Positions 1-11,152 of a DNA stretch of 64,000 bases are shown here, piece by piece. The stretch comes from Apium graveolens. Its lineage: Eukaryota; Streptophyta; Magnoliopsida; Apiales; Apiaceae. A model generated the notes under the pieces. It was given only the letters and a program-made list of their open reading frames with translations, searched no databases and was not told where the DNA came from. Position numbers and translations under genes: made by a program. Within the stretch, counting starts at the first letter, position 1. The number at the start of each line of letters is the position of its first letter. The stretch is taken from NCBI RefSeq assembly GCF_009905375.1, contig NC_133656.1:238619996-238683995 (forward strand), written 5' to 3'.

Positions 1-1
1 T

Positions 2-628
2 GTAATAAGCAGTTCAGTACAAGTTTGCGGGGGAGATTTCTTTTCACGCCGCTTCTATACTGATGGGGGGCACTTCTGGAAGCTTCTAAACACATCACCA
101 TTTAAGAAGAAACCTTTCTCAAAACAAGATAAAGCACCCCTACAACTTCCTTACCGAAGTACTCTTATGGCATCCGAGGGTTCAATGGCCGAGGTGTCTG
201 ATATGAAAGTTCAGGTGGCAGTTCTCAATATGATTGGTGATATATCCCGGAACAAAAGGAGTGCTTCAGCACTGGATGCAGTCCTCAAAAAGGTGAGTGG
301 TATTGTTGTAGGGATTGCATGCAGCGGTGTCACTGGGCTTCGTGATGCATCTATAAATGCCCTAGCTGGCCTTGCCAGTATTGACCCCGATCTGGTTTGG
401 CTTCTTTTAGCCGATGTTTACTACTCAGCCAAGAAAAGCACACCATCACAGCCCTCTGCAGATTTTCCAAAAATCCATCAAATTTTGCCCCCACCGCCAT
501 CTACCAAAAGCTACCTTTATGTACAGTACGGAGGCCAGAGTTATGGTTTTGACATAGATTTCTATTCAGTAGAAATTGTTTTCAAAAAATTACGTTCACA
601 GGTTTTCATTTCCCAGTTCCACATTTAG
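2..628 (+). CDS. TTI1-like protein (TELO2-interacting protein 1), 3' part
   Basis: This is the C-terminal part of an ARM/HEAT-repeat protein. The frame is open from base 2, well before the first ATG at 167, so the gene starts outside the window and 167 is only an internal methionine. The segment before it (VCGGDFFSRRFYTDG, then FWKLLNTSPF) and the later stretch around SGVTGLRDASINALAGLA resemble the C-terminal end of plant TTI1 homologues. In animals and yeast TTI1 forms the TTT complex with TELO2 and TTI2, a co-chaperone that stabilises PIK kinases such as TOR, ATM and ATR. The tail after a proline-rich patch (about 480-500) runs to a stop at 626-628. Identity comes from remembered family motifs. 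The last few residues could come from read-through of an intron near 600, where CAG/GT-like bases occur. Confidence 0.7.
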   Translation, partial: VISSSVQVCGGDFFSRRFYTDGGHFWKLLNTSPFKKKPFSKQDKAPLQLPYRSTLMASEGSMAEVSDMKVQVAVLNMIGDISRNKRSASALDAVLKKVSGIVVGIACSGVTGLRDASINALAGLASIDPDLVWLLLADVYYSAKKSTPSQPSADFPKIHQILPPPPSTKSYLYVQYGGQSYGFDIDFYSVEIVFKKLRSQVFISQFHI

Positions 629-1506
629 ATCTCGCGAGACAGCATATTCATGTACAGTTAGGAGGTAATAGGCATATTGTCATTTCTGAATTAGTACCAG
701 TTACTGAAAATGCAGTACCGATCATGTATATACGCTTTTAAGCTTTGTATGAGCTTGAATGTCGATGCACTGAAATTTACAGATTTTAGCTCTTCTAGTG
801 ACAGAATTGTAGCAAAGAAGATGCCAACTGTTTGTTGTTCACTTTTGTAATTTGTATTTGTTATCATAGGAGTACAGATAAACCTCTTTAAAGTAATATG
901 GTTGGAACCAAGAAAAAAATATTATTTCAACGATTTTATTATTTTATTAGGAGTAAATATACATTATGTTCATTATACCGGAGAAAAATATTATTTTAGC
1001 GAGATTAATATTTTATTGATTATTACTTCGTCGAGGTTCAACTGTATATATGTTAGACGTAAATGTTTGTTGGTGATATAACATTTTTTAAAGATCGTTA
1101 TTATTTGGTAAGATACTAATAAAATGTAGCTCTTTATTAATGAGGTAAAAGTCACTTATATTTCAGATTAAACTTTTTGAGTTAAAAAATTTCATTGTGG
1201 AGTTTTTGAAATATTCCAAATCAAGGATCAGTTCTGTCATCTGCCGCATTTGATAAATTTAGACACATTTTATTTAACAGGACTTGAATCTGGAAATCTA
1301 AAAGTTATTGATGCGAAATTGGAATATTTGGTAGGACCTAAACAATAAAATACAGATTATTAGAGTGCAATGAAATTACTCAATTGTTTAAGGTCTTATC
1401 TTTTATTGTCCCGATTTTTGTGTTCGATTTTCGCTCATACCCGAAATTTGTTAGAACGTATACTAAATTGTAAGCCAAATTTGTAAAAAAAAATACCGAT
1501 TATTAG
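629..1506. other. intergenic, AT-rich
   Basis: This is the 3' flank of the TTI1-like gene and the promoter side of the PPR gene. No gene, transposon end or clear repeat was recognised. Confidence 0.5.
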
Positions 1507-3862
1507 TTGCCAAATATTTTATTTTCCCATTTTAAATCAAAATATTTCATTCAACATAACATAGTAAACAAATTACCATTGTTGATATTAACAATGAACA
1601 AATTAAGCAAGGCTTTAAACCAAATATTTCACAACTCATTTCAGCCAGTGCCAGATTATTATGCGTTATATTCTCAAGCTTTGCAACTTTGTATTGAATT
1701 GAGAGCTTATAAACAAGGCAAATTGCTGCACAGCCATCTCATAAGAAATGGGTTGCATTCGAATTTATATACCAACACTAAACTGATCATATTTTACTCA
1801 AAAGTAGCAGAAATGAGAAGTGCACGCAAGGTGTTTGATGAAATGTCTGAGAGAAGTGTGGTGTCTTGGACTGCAATGGTATCTGGGTATTGTCAGAATG
1901 GCGATTCTGATGAATCTTTGAAGGTGTTTGGGGAAATGCATAGGGAGGGTGTTAAGTCTAATCAGTTTACGTATGGGAGCGCGTTGAGGGCGTGTACTAG
2001 TATTGAGTGTTTGGATGGTGGAAAGCAAATACAAGGGTGTATTGAGAAGAGTAGGTTTGTGGAGAATTTGTTTGTGCAAAGTGCATTGGTTGATTTTCAT
2101 TCGAAATGTGGGAAGATGGTGGATGCCTGTCATGTTTTTGATGTGATGGTTGAGAGGGATGTGGTGTCGTGGAATGCGATGATTGGTGGTTATGTGGTTC
2201 AGGGTTTTAAGAATAATGCGTTCTTGATGTTTCGATCAATGCTTAGGGAAGGTACCGCTTATAAAATAGAAAAATCGCACTTTGCAGGAATGCTATGTTG
2301 TTATAAGCAAAATATACGTGAATGTTTTGTTCAAGTATGCATGGTAGTGGTTATTAAATTACGTGAAGAACTTAGGAAAACCATACTAAAAAAAATTAAA
2401 CATGTGTCTGTAATGAAAGTCAAGTTAGAGTACGAAGCTCATTTGCAGGAGTGCTACATAATTCTTCCATTTACTTTATCGTAACTAAAAATGAGTTTAT
2501 GACGTGAGTCACAGAAATAAAGTAGTATTTTGTCTTTTCATTTGTTCTTCGTATTTCAGTTTGAGTAGAGTTGAAAATATATCCTTAACTGCTTGTATTA
2601 TTTTGTGCGAGTATTTTATCCTTGTTATTCAATATCAGTTATCAAGTCCAGACTCAGATGGTATCTTTCTGTTGAAACTTTTCATGTACTATTTCATGTT
2701 GTTTCAAATTGCATAAGGTATCCGTTGAATCTTTCTTGTACTGACATCACAACATTATATACTAGGTATGACTCCAGATTCATTTAGTCTGGGAAGTGTT
2801 CTAAAAGCCTTTGATGGAGTTGATGATCTCCTGATGGTCATGAAGATACACGGAATTGTTATAAAACTGGGTTTTCAATCATTTAATATATTGACTGGAT
2901 CGCTGATTGATGCTTATGTTAAATGTGGAAATGTAAGAACTGCAAATAACATTTACAAGAGTATGCTAAGACTTGATACAGTATCATGCACAGCATTGAT
3001 TACCGGATATGCACGTGAAGGTCGCAACTGCATTGATGCGGTGGATCTTTTTAATGAGTTGCGACGGATGTCTCTTGCAATCGATAACATTATATTGTGC
3101 TCGATGCTCAATATATGCGCTAATTTAGCGTCACTGGTCTTGGGAAGGCAAATTCATGCAATTGCGGTAAAGAAGTATCAATCAAGTCATGATATGGCCA
3201 TGAGCAATGCTCTTATTGACATGTACTCAAAATCCGGAGAAATGAATGATGCTAACCAGGTTTTTTATGACATGGAGAAGAAAAATGTTATTTCATGGAC
3301 ATCTCTAATTGCTGGATACGGGAAACACGGGGATGCAGATACGTCGCTAAAACTCTACAAAACGATGGAACATAACGGGTTAATGCCAAACGATATTACA
3401 TTCTTATCCCTCCTCTTTGCCTGTAGCCACAATGGGTTAACCAATGAAGGATGGGAATGTTTCAATAATATGGTTAGCAAATATAATATATTGCCGAGAG
3501 CTGAGCACTACTCATGTATGGTGGATCTGTTTGCACGTGGGGGTCAATTGGAAGAAGCCTATGATTTAATATGCAAGATGCAAATAAAGCCTAATGCATC
3601 ACTATGGGGTTCTATTCTTGGTGCTTGTAGCATCTATGGTGATACAACTCTTGGAGAAGTTGCAGCCAAGCATCTGTTTGATTTAGAGCCAACAAATTCT
3701 GCTAACTATGTTGTTCTAGCAAGCACATATGCTGCAGCAGGCTTGTGGGGTAATGCATGGAAAACTAGGAAATTAATGGAAGATACAGGTTTGAAAAAGA
3801 ATTCGGGATGCAGCTATCTTCAGTCCACAAGAAAGAGTGCTACACTTCTGTCCGCAGGCTAA
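1507..3862 (+). CDS. PLS-class pentatricopeptide repeat protein (E subclass), two exons
   Basis: The two exons are 1507-2251 and 2766-3862. The 514-bp intron has a GT donor at 2252 and an AG acceptor ending at 2765. Joining them keeps the frame (GAA G/GT ATG) and gives 613 residues. An alternative start at 1594 gives 584 residues; its N-terminus MNKLSKALNQ looks more like an organellar presequence. Many PPR units are visible: VVSWTAMVSGYCQNG, VVSWNAMIGGYVVQG, DTVSCTALITGYAREG, NVISWTSLIAGYGKHG, and a C-terminal E-type block ending at GLKKNSGCSYLQ. No DYW deaminase domain follows. Such proteins bind organellar RNA, and E-class members often act in C-to-U editing. Overall it resembles the Arabidopsis At3g20730 type. 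A degenerate copy of one repeat lies near 19035-19600. Confidence 0.88.
2252..2765 (+). other. intron of the PPR gene
   Basis: It begins GTACCG and ends CTAG. It is AT-rich and contains small open frames without family features. Splicing it out restores continuous PPR repeats from LREG to MTPDS, which is why it is called an intron and not a frame break. Confidence 0.85.
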
Positions 3863-4724
3863 ATTGACCAACTTTACAGGTAAAATATTTTCCCAAGGAT
3901 TTATTGTGCTGATAGTGATACAGTTGTTTAAATACATTTTCTTCATTACTTTGTAGTTGACATCAATTTAATTTAAGCAAGAAGCCGACAAAAACTAAAC
4001 TAAAACGAAGGAAGCTGATAACATATAAGAGGAAATTACTGACAAGAAAGTTTTCCGGAACAGAAGAGAGAAGGTCGTCACCAGGAGGATGCTCGTGTTA
4101 TGTTCAAACCGGATATGATAATTACAATAGGTATGAATTCCATAACTCTCATTTTTTATTTTATATAATTTATTTGTGTAAGGTGAATTCAAGGTTAATC
4201 AATGCAGCGTATAGGCGCGCGCCATTTATGTAGGATGGTGCAGAAGCTGGTGAACAATGTTAAACATACGGATCAAAGGGACTCTGTTGTACTTCTCATT
4301 CGGTACTGAGCTCTTAGTTTACTGAACCAACTTTTATACATCTCTATGTTTTATAACAGTACTGTCTTTACTCTTTATTACTGCAGAACTTGCATGTATA
4401 AATAATCCCCTGGCCTCAGCAAGTCAGCAACAAGTGCAAAACCAGACCAATCAGCAATGACAAGATAACAAGGGGAAGGAGGGGTGTTATGCAGCTTTGT
4501 TGTTTAAATCTGTATGCTGAAAATATAATTATAAAATTTTAATGAGTTGTTCTAGTATAGAACTTCTGATAGCGGCCTTGGCCAAACAATGTGCACTCTA
4601 AAATTTCTAATGTACAAGTGAAATATATACAATGAATACAGAGACTACGAAGCCTATGATACAGTTTGCATAAAATTTAACTTTGCACAAGTTGAAACCC
4701 ACTATATATTTATTGCACTAAGCA
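3863..4724. other. intergenic, 3' flank of PPR gene
   Basis: This stretch probably includes the PPR 3' UTR. No conserved coding segment or transposon end was recognised. Confidence 0.4.
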
Positions 4725-4728
4725 TGGG

Positions 4729-4856
4729 TCTTTACGGAAATTGCCTCCCTACTCTTTGAAGTAGGGACATGTTTTGCGTACATCTTACCTCTTCCAGACA
4801 GTCTAAGTGATATAAACTGGATATGGTTGATTGATTGATTGATTGATTGATTGATG
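4729..4856 (+). mobile_element. Au-type SINE, 3' part
   Basis: The block TTTACGGAAATTGCCTCCCT, then TTTGAAGTAGGGACATG, then TGCGTACATCTTACC and CCAGACAGTC matches the remembered 3' body of plant Au SINEs. It ends in a simple tail of six TTGA units (4827-4855). The tRNA-derived 5' half with A and B boxes is not recognisable, so the copy is 5'-truncated or strongly diverged. Target duplications were not resolved. Confidence 0.7.
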
Positions 4857-5137
4857 CTCTAAATATATTTGCAAACAAGTCCCTGTATTGTGCTCCCAAA
4901 AAGCAATGGAGCTATTCAAACTAGAATTCAATCAATGTATGATGCAATCTTAACAAATAACAAAATATTCATCACCAAGTATTATTGTTCTACAATCACT
5001 ATAGATGCAGAGAGTAATTATAACAATATAATCTTAAATTAAACTAGGTGAGAGTGTTTGTTTTAGCAAGAACTCATTCTCTTCACCTCCCTTAGAATGA
5101 TATCACTAACCAAATCTTCTCCAACCTGATCCGGTGA

Positions 5138-6433
5138 TCATCTTTGCAAGCCTAATCTTCTCACCCGCGGTGGTTTTGGTTGACCAAATCGTCTCCTCAC
5201 TGAATTGTTAGCCGAATCTTGAGCATGAGCATCACCAGCAATAGCCAATTTGTCCCCCCAATGTCCTTGCTCCATGGCGTTACTACTACTGCCGTTGGAC
5301 TCCTTACGTTTTGTATTTGCACTCTGAGCTTCATCATCTCCAAACGCTTCACGCAAGGCATCAAAATTGATCATCGAACTCAGCCTCTTCTTACTGCATA
5401 AAACCTGGACTTCGTCGTCTTCTCCTGGAACAGAAATCCCATTTGACAAGTCAGCCGGTTGACATTCTGTGCACTTCGCATCCAATCCACCACAAAAGTA
5501 TCCAGAAAGCTTCACAAACTTATCATAACAAACACGACAAAATCCATGAAAACACTTCTCAGCATTCAGTGGATCGTCAGCAATCAGTCGATTATAATGT
5601 GGACAAACAGCATACTCAGCCCCCGGAATGAAATATTCACACTCCTTAGCAACGCTTGCAAAATCATCATACAAATCCTGTAACCTACTCTTAACCAACT
5701 TTTCACTCACTACACCTCGAAAAACAGAAACAACATCATCACAATCAGACACATCAAATCCGTTAAAATAAGCGGCCATATACACAGCCGCAGCACACAA
5801 TCCACCAAGTCTCTTCCAACATCCCACATACTCCGACTTCCAATCAGCTAAAATCCGCAAAGCCGTCAACACGACAATGAACTTGTTGTTATTCTCCTTG
5901 AACTTGTTATTCTCCTTCAACAGCAGCGCAGCCGTAAACCGGTGAATAAAAAACGAAGGATCCACAATTTCAGACACTTGAAAACCATCAACTTCATCCC
6001 TCAAAAACATGTAAACATGCAATAACATAAACCCTACGTCATACACATTGACACCGAAACTCGAAAACTCGACGAGCATGCATGGCACATCATTGGTACG
6101 ACAACTAATATATAAGCAAATAGCTGCAAGTACTTTATCTCTGCGTAAATAACCAGAAGCAGAAGCTTTTGTGTAACAAAACATAGCGAAATCAATGACG
6201 TTGTCATCGAAAATATCTCGAATCTGCGCAATATAGTGGACAACGTGGAGTTTGGGCGGAGTCTGAGGAATGTCATCTTCATCATCATCACGTAAGACGA
6301 GACCGCAGACATTACAGCCTAAGTAACACTCGCAGAGGCACGACAGTTTGCGGTTTGATTTACATATGCGGCACCAAAACAACTCCTCCCCCATTATAGG
6401 GTTATCTGCGCCCTTGTGGTTGTCGATAGACAT
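5138..6433 (-). CDS. divergent BRF1/TFIIB-like transcription factor with Cys-rich C-terminus
   Basis: This is a 431-residue single-exon gene. Residues 21-43 form a TFIIB-type zinc ribbon (CRIC, then CNVCGLVL). Residues about 65-150 and 160-265 read as the two cyclin folds of BRF1: AAICLYISCRTNDVPCMLVEFSSF with VNVYDVGFMLL, VDPSFFIHRFTAALL, and the second-fold block around RLGGLCAAAVYMAAYFNG. BRF1 is the TFIIB-related subunit of TFIIIB that recruits RNA polymerase III. Unlike BRF1, the linker after the ribbon is very short, the TBP-binding BRF homology II region is not seen, and residues about 285-345 carry a cysteine/histidine cluster (CPHYN, CFHGFCRVC, CTEC). The tail is basic. The ATG lies at the head of the zinc ribbon, so the start is secure. 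No introns suggests a retrocopy or an unusual family member. Degenerate copies of its first 150 bp lie at 10735-12545. Confidence 0.75.
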   Translation of the reverse strand: MSIDNHKGADNPIMGEELFWCRICKSNRKLSCLCECYLGCNVCGLVLRDDDEDDIPQTPPKLHVVHYIAQIRDIFDDNVIDFAMFCYTKASASGYLRRDKVLAAICLYISCRTNDVPCMLVEFSSFGVNVYDVGFMLLHVYMFLRDEVDGFQVSEIVDPSFFIHRFTAALLLKENNKFKENNNKFIVVLTALRILADWKSEYVGCWKRLGGLCAAAVYMAAYFNGFDVSDCDDVVSVFRGVVSEKLVKSRLQDLYDDFASVAKECEYFIPGAEYAVCPHYNRLIADDPLNAEKCFHGFCRVCYDKFVKLSGYFCGGLDAKCTECQPADLSNGISVPGEDDEVQVLCSKKRLSSMINFDALREAFGDDEAQSANTKRKESNGSSSNAMEQGHWGDKLAIAGDAHAQDSANNSVRRRFGQPKPPRVRRLGLQR

Positions 6434-7457
6434 GAATAGATTATAGAACCCTAAATTAAGTTTTTTCTAAATATATATATTGTATACGAGACATTAAGAG
6501 TTTGGTTGGTCGGTCAATCCATTCTAATTTTAATTGACATTAATTCAGTTTCTTCTACTAAATTAAATTTTACTTTATATTGAAATCTTATTATAATTAA
6601 TACTAAAATCAAGTTCTTCTATCAATTTAATTCTAATTCATATTTTTTTTTCTAATTCATATTTATGTATACTATATTATAATAGATGAAATATTAAAGT
6701 TTGGTAATCGGTCGGTCGATACTTGTTGAAATTACTTAATTACCCTTGCTTAACTATTCGAATTTTAATTGATCGGTCAGTTAATTCTAATTCTAATTAT
6801 ATTTCAGTCAACTTACTCTACCAATTTTAATTCTACTTCTATATTATTTTAATTGATATTTCGAGCTAAAATAAATTTAAGCAAACTAAATATAATTGGT
6901 TGGATTTGATAGATAAATGTGCCTCGGGATAATAAATATTAATGACCGGAATAAAGAAAATAATACTATTAAACTAGGATAAATAAAAATCAAAAAAATA
7001 TATATTATTCACCTGGGATAAAAATATATTATACAATTTATCCAAACTAACACAAAATTAAAATTAAAATATAAATCGACCAACTAAAACAAAATCATAT
7101 ATACTAATTATTTGGGCTAAAACAAAATTATCTAATTGATCTGGATTTAAAGAAATTAAAATAAAACTATAAATAATTAGTTGAATTTGGTCGAAGTGGT
7201 GGGCCTATGGGTAAAAATAATAATATAAACCATTGATCCGGGAAAAATTAAATTAATATCTGACCAAGTATCATACATATCTTATTGATCTGAACTAAAA
7301 TTTAACTTTTAACTAAAATATTTATTAATTTCATTTTTAAAAATTCATATAAGATTATCAATAAAACTATATCGTTCAAGGCCGCGACATAATGGATACG
7401 TTGTATTTTTACTCTCAATAAAATAAAATTTCGCTATAATTATTTCCCTGTACCGAG

Positions 7458-7687
7458 TGTAACATCCTAGTCCCACATTGAGGAAATTTGGGACTTCTAA
7501 TCAGTATATAGGGCAAAGTACTTCTATTATGTGTACCAACAAATCATAATCTTTTGGGGTCCGTGGTCGGCTTGTCGTCACCCCAGTCGGCTGCACTCAG
7601 GACATTATGGTTGGGCTTATTTCAGACTCGTAATTGGACTTGATATGGTTTTCGAAAAAGGCTCGGAAATTGATTCGGGTTGTCACA
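7458..7687 (+). repeat. TRIM left LTR
   Basis: 230 bp, TG...CA ends, with the conserved box AGTCCCACATTGAGGAAATT and a TATA-like GTATATAGGGC. It pairs with 7916-8145. Confidence 0.85.
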
Positions 7688-7915
7688 TACGCTATCATAC
7701 GCTATCAGAGCCGACTCTCGAAAGCTTGATGCGTCAAGTTGCCGGAGGTGAGGACACGACGACTGGTGGTATTATTCCACAATGATAAGAGGTCCAAAGG
7801 CGGGGACACGAAACCAACCGGTATTATCCCACAATGGCTATAGAGGTACGATTTTGGTCATATGGGCTGTTTGATTGGGCCTGAGTAGGACGTCAGGAGT
7901 TTAAGCGGAGGAGTT

Positions 7916-8145
7916 TTTAACACCCCAGTCCCACATCGAGGAAATTTGGGATTTCGTGTCAGTATATAAGGCAAAGTACTACTATTATGTGCACCAATAA
8001 ATCATGATCTTTTGGGCTTGTGGTGGGCTTGTCGTAACCCAAGTTGGTTGCATTCGGGACAATATGATTCGGTTTATTTCAGACTCGTAATCGGGACTTG
8101 CCCCGGTTTTTGAAAAAGACTCGGGATTTGACCCGAGTTGTCACA
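7916..8145 (+). repeat. TRIM right LTR
   Basis: 230 bp, with the box AGTCCCACATCGAGGAAATT and TATA-like GTATATAAGGC. The second base of the terminal TG is mutated to T. Confidence 0.85.
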
Positions 8146-8339
8146 CTCTACTACTTTAAATAAGTTTAATTGTTTAAAAAGAATTATTAACATATACGTG
8201 TATTAATATAATTAGGGTGATGCAGTCATATCATTTAAAATTTAAAATGAACAAATTTAAAAATTCAATTCAAAAAATAAATTTATATAATATTAAAAAA
8301 AATCTGTGCAATCCGTGCTTTGCACGGGTTTTAAGCTAT

Positions 8340-9079
8340 TTTATTATAACAACCAATTTAATTATTAATATTATTCTAAAATAATCTAAACTTTTCATTA
8401 GAACTATGCAAAATTAAATTTTTGATCCTGAATATAAAATTTTAAACAAACTAAATATAGTTAGCTAGATTTGATTGATATAACGTCTCTCGAGTTAAAA
8501 TAAAATAATAATTACTATTGATTTAAGTAATAAAATTATATCATTAAATTAAGCTAAAATAAAATAATTATACTATTCATCCAGGATAAATACACATTAT
8601 ATAGTTGACCAAAACTAAAATAAAATGAAAATCAAAATAAAATTCGACCAACTAAAACAAAATCCTTCCCGGCTAAAACTAAATTATCCTATTAATCCGA
8701 TTAAAACAAATTACAATGATTTGGTCGGTTTAATGAATCTCGGGTTAAAAAAATAATGTAAACTATTAATTTAAAGATTAAGAGAAGTAAATATCATACT
8801 AAACATAATCATATATTATAGATTTAAACTAAATTAACTTTTAATTAAAAATATTGTGATCACACGTAGAAATATGAATAAAAATATTTTATTAAATGAG
8901 TAACATTACTTTTTTCGGATACCTCATCTCAAAAAATTAATGAATATAGATTAATATATTTATCATTAAATCATGCTATTTAAAATTTTAAATGAATTTT
9001 TTTAAAACTAAATTAAAATTATTTTTTTTAAAATATTTAATAATATAAAAAACCGTGCATCGCACGAGTTTTAAACTAG
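8340..9079 (+). mobile_element. Helitron-like element copy 2
   Basis: The 3' end shows the hairpin CCGTGCATCGCACGAG followed by TTTTAAACTAG and a flanking T, the standard Helitron terminus with insertion next to T. The body parallels copy 1 in the same order. The right flank (AATTATAAAATTTGTAAACAA) reappears at about 11999-12020, which shows the element inserted into the relic repeat unit described below. Confidence 0.65.
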
Positions 9080-9179
9080 TAATTATAAAATTTGTAAACA
9101 ACAAATATATTCTAATAAATTTATTTTGAAAAAAAATATTTCTCCCATATTTAATATTTAAATCATCTACCACACTTTT

Positions 9180-10591
9180 TGTTGGGATTCATGACACAAA
9201 CGCAGCGGAAAATTCAAAAATAAATATGAAAAACGAAATCCCAAACGCAGGATCCATGTGAAACAAAACATTTAATTCGGAGGTTAGATGTTTACTCTAA
9301 TAAAACTTTCCTTCTGATTGTGATGAATGTACAAATATGAACAAACACAGCAACCCTCCTTTCGAAGATCTGCTCTCCAATATATCCACACGAACGCCCG
9401 ATCGTCCAACGATCACCTGAACCGGTACTAGCCGATTTGGTTGCCTCTCTTCTCTCTCTCTCTAGCCTCTCTAAGATGTAGAGCTGTTAGGGTTTTCTAA
9501 AAAACATGATGTGTCAACTAAACCCTAAAAATATACATCTTAATGTATATATATGGGAGTGAGGACTTGGGCCTAAACCTAATCTTAATGGGCTTCTTAA
9601 AGTATCCATTCTAATTTTGGGTTTATATTATTATTAAATTCGAATTCTAATATATATACAATTAATCAAGTCTGGCTTAATTAATTTAATAACTAAATTC
9701 GAATTAATAATAATAAAATATTTAAATTCATAATTTAAATAACACTCCGTTTTAAACGTTCTTTGTGTGTGACCCTTTAGGTTATTATTACGTTGGCAAT
9801 AATTTTATTTTCTAATAACAAAATTATAAAAAATGAGTGACATCTAGTAATACATCATTGTGTCTTCCTCTGCAAGCGTTTAATCCTTCTTTTCTTTATT
9901 AATGAGTAAAATATTAAACAAATCACAATTTGAGCACGACCATGCATTTTATAGTTTTACTCAATTAAGGGGCCAATAATATCACTCATTAAATAAAGGA
10001 GGATCCCATCTAAATCATTCATATTTCTCATACGATTCATAATATATACAATGTCTATTTTTATTATTACTCGGTCAAGGATAACTTTCAATAGTATCAA
10101 AGTATATTAATTCTCGTATCAAAATATAATGATTTCAGGTCAAAGGACCAATACATGATTATCACTGTGAAATTAACTTATGACACTTTAAATATGTAGT
10201 ATCTCACAACGGGTCAATTCAGCACCATGTATTTAATACATATGCCTGTGTTTTGACTTTAATATAACCATACATATGAGCAATGAGATGTGATCATCAA
10301 TCGACAAACACACTAGTCTCAACGTATTTATTATCGTCCCTTAACAATAATACTTGACTAGTGAACTTTAGGAATATCAATACTATTCTCATAATCTCAT
10401 TTCTAAGTAACGTACTTAGAGATATAGATTTACATATCATATTCCAAGGACATTTATTGATCTAACATTTTATCGCTGAAAATAAAGATATAATAAATTT
10501 CTAAAGAATAATCCATAGAATCATAATTAATAATCCAAATGTTTCATAATATAAACATAATAATGTTGTCTTTAGGGTACAAGCACTAACA
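9180..10591 (+). mobile_element. solo LTR, 1412 bp
   Basis: It begins TGTTGGGATTCATGACAC and ends AAGCACTAACA. The flanks carry a perfect 5-bp duplication, CTTTT at 9175-9179 and at 10592-10596. No second LTR or internal domain is present, so this is a solo LTR left by recombination, probably of a Copia-type element. Removing it joins ACCACACTTTT to AACATTCAATTC, which matches the uninterrupted unit near 12088. Confidence 0.88.
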
Positions 10592-11152
10592 CTTTTAACA
10601 TTCAATTCAATTAGAATATTATTTTCAATTTACTATCAACATAATTTCACGCATTTCATGAGACATAACTATTCTTCAAAATTGATTTTTTTTACTAATT
10701 AACATTTCTTATTAAATTTCAATATGCACAATAACATGTGACATCATTAGTATGTAAGACGAGACTGCAAATATTACAGTCAAAGTAGGAATCACAGAGA
10801 CACAAAAATTTACAATTTGATCCATACATAGTACCAAAATAACTTTTACTCGACGAGATGACAATTTATACAGAACTGATAAATACACTTTTAACATCCA
10901 ATCCAATTAGAAATTATTTTCAATTTACTATCAACATAATTTCACGCATTTCATGTGACATAACTATTCATCAAAATTGATTTTTTTTTACTAATTAACA
11001 TTTCTTATTAAATTTCAATGTGCACAATAACATGTGATATCATTAGTACGTAAGACGAGACTGCAAATACTACAGTCAAAGTAGGAATCACAGAGACACA
11101 AAAATTTACAATTTAATCCATACATAGTACCAAAATAACTTTTCCTCGACGA
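10592..11152 (-). pseudogene. tandem relics A and B of the BRF1-like zinc-ribbon start
   Basis: Two near-identical units of about 297 bp (about 10592-10888 and 10889-11185) each contain a degenerate copy of gene positions 6283-6400: relic A at about 10735-10855 and relic B at 11033-11152. The shared landmark is GTAAGACGAGAC followed by the aligned cysteine-codon stretch. Frames are broken. Each unit also ends with the first 30 bases of the neighbouring hAT, so the unit was duplicated after that hAT inserted. Confidence 0.75.

Larger units (their letters stand above)
7458..8145 (+). mobile_element. TRIM (miniature LTR retrotransposon)
   Basis: Two direct repeats of exactly 230 bp each (7458-7687 and 7916-8145) start TGTAACATCC or a mutated TTTAACACCC and end TTGTCACA. 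The 228-bp interior begins near TATCAGAGCC (tRNA-iMet primer-binding type, about 7702-7711) and ends in a purine-rich tract (AAGCGGAGGAG, 7903-7913). There is no coding capacity, as expected of a TRIM. The LTRs differ at many positions, so the insertion is old. No clear 5-bp target duplication was seen (CCGAG against CTCTA). The 84-residue open frame at 7531-7785 lies in LTR and interior and is not a gene. Confidence 0.85.
6470..8339 (+). mobile_element. Helitron-like element copy 1, interrupted by a TRIM
   Basis: The right end is a GC hairpin (ATCCGTGCTTTGCACGGGTT, 8311-8330) followed by a degenerate CTAT terminus, the usual layout of a plant Helitron 3' end. The body at 6866-7360 repeats in copy 2 at about 8430-8870, with shared blocks such as GACCAACTAAAACAAAATC, and both copies end alike. 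The 5' end was not fixed; 6470 is an approximate left limit just upstream of the BRF1-like gene. No Rep/helicase is present, so the element is non-autonomous. Confidence 0.55.

Noticed and set aside
7531..7785. 84-residue open frame
   Set aside because: It lies across the TRIM LTR and interior and has no family features.
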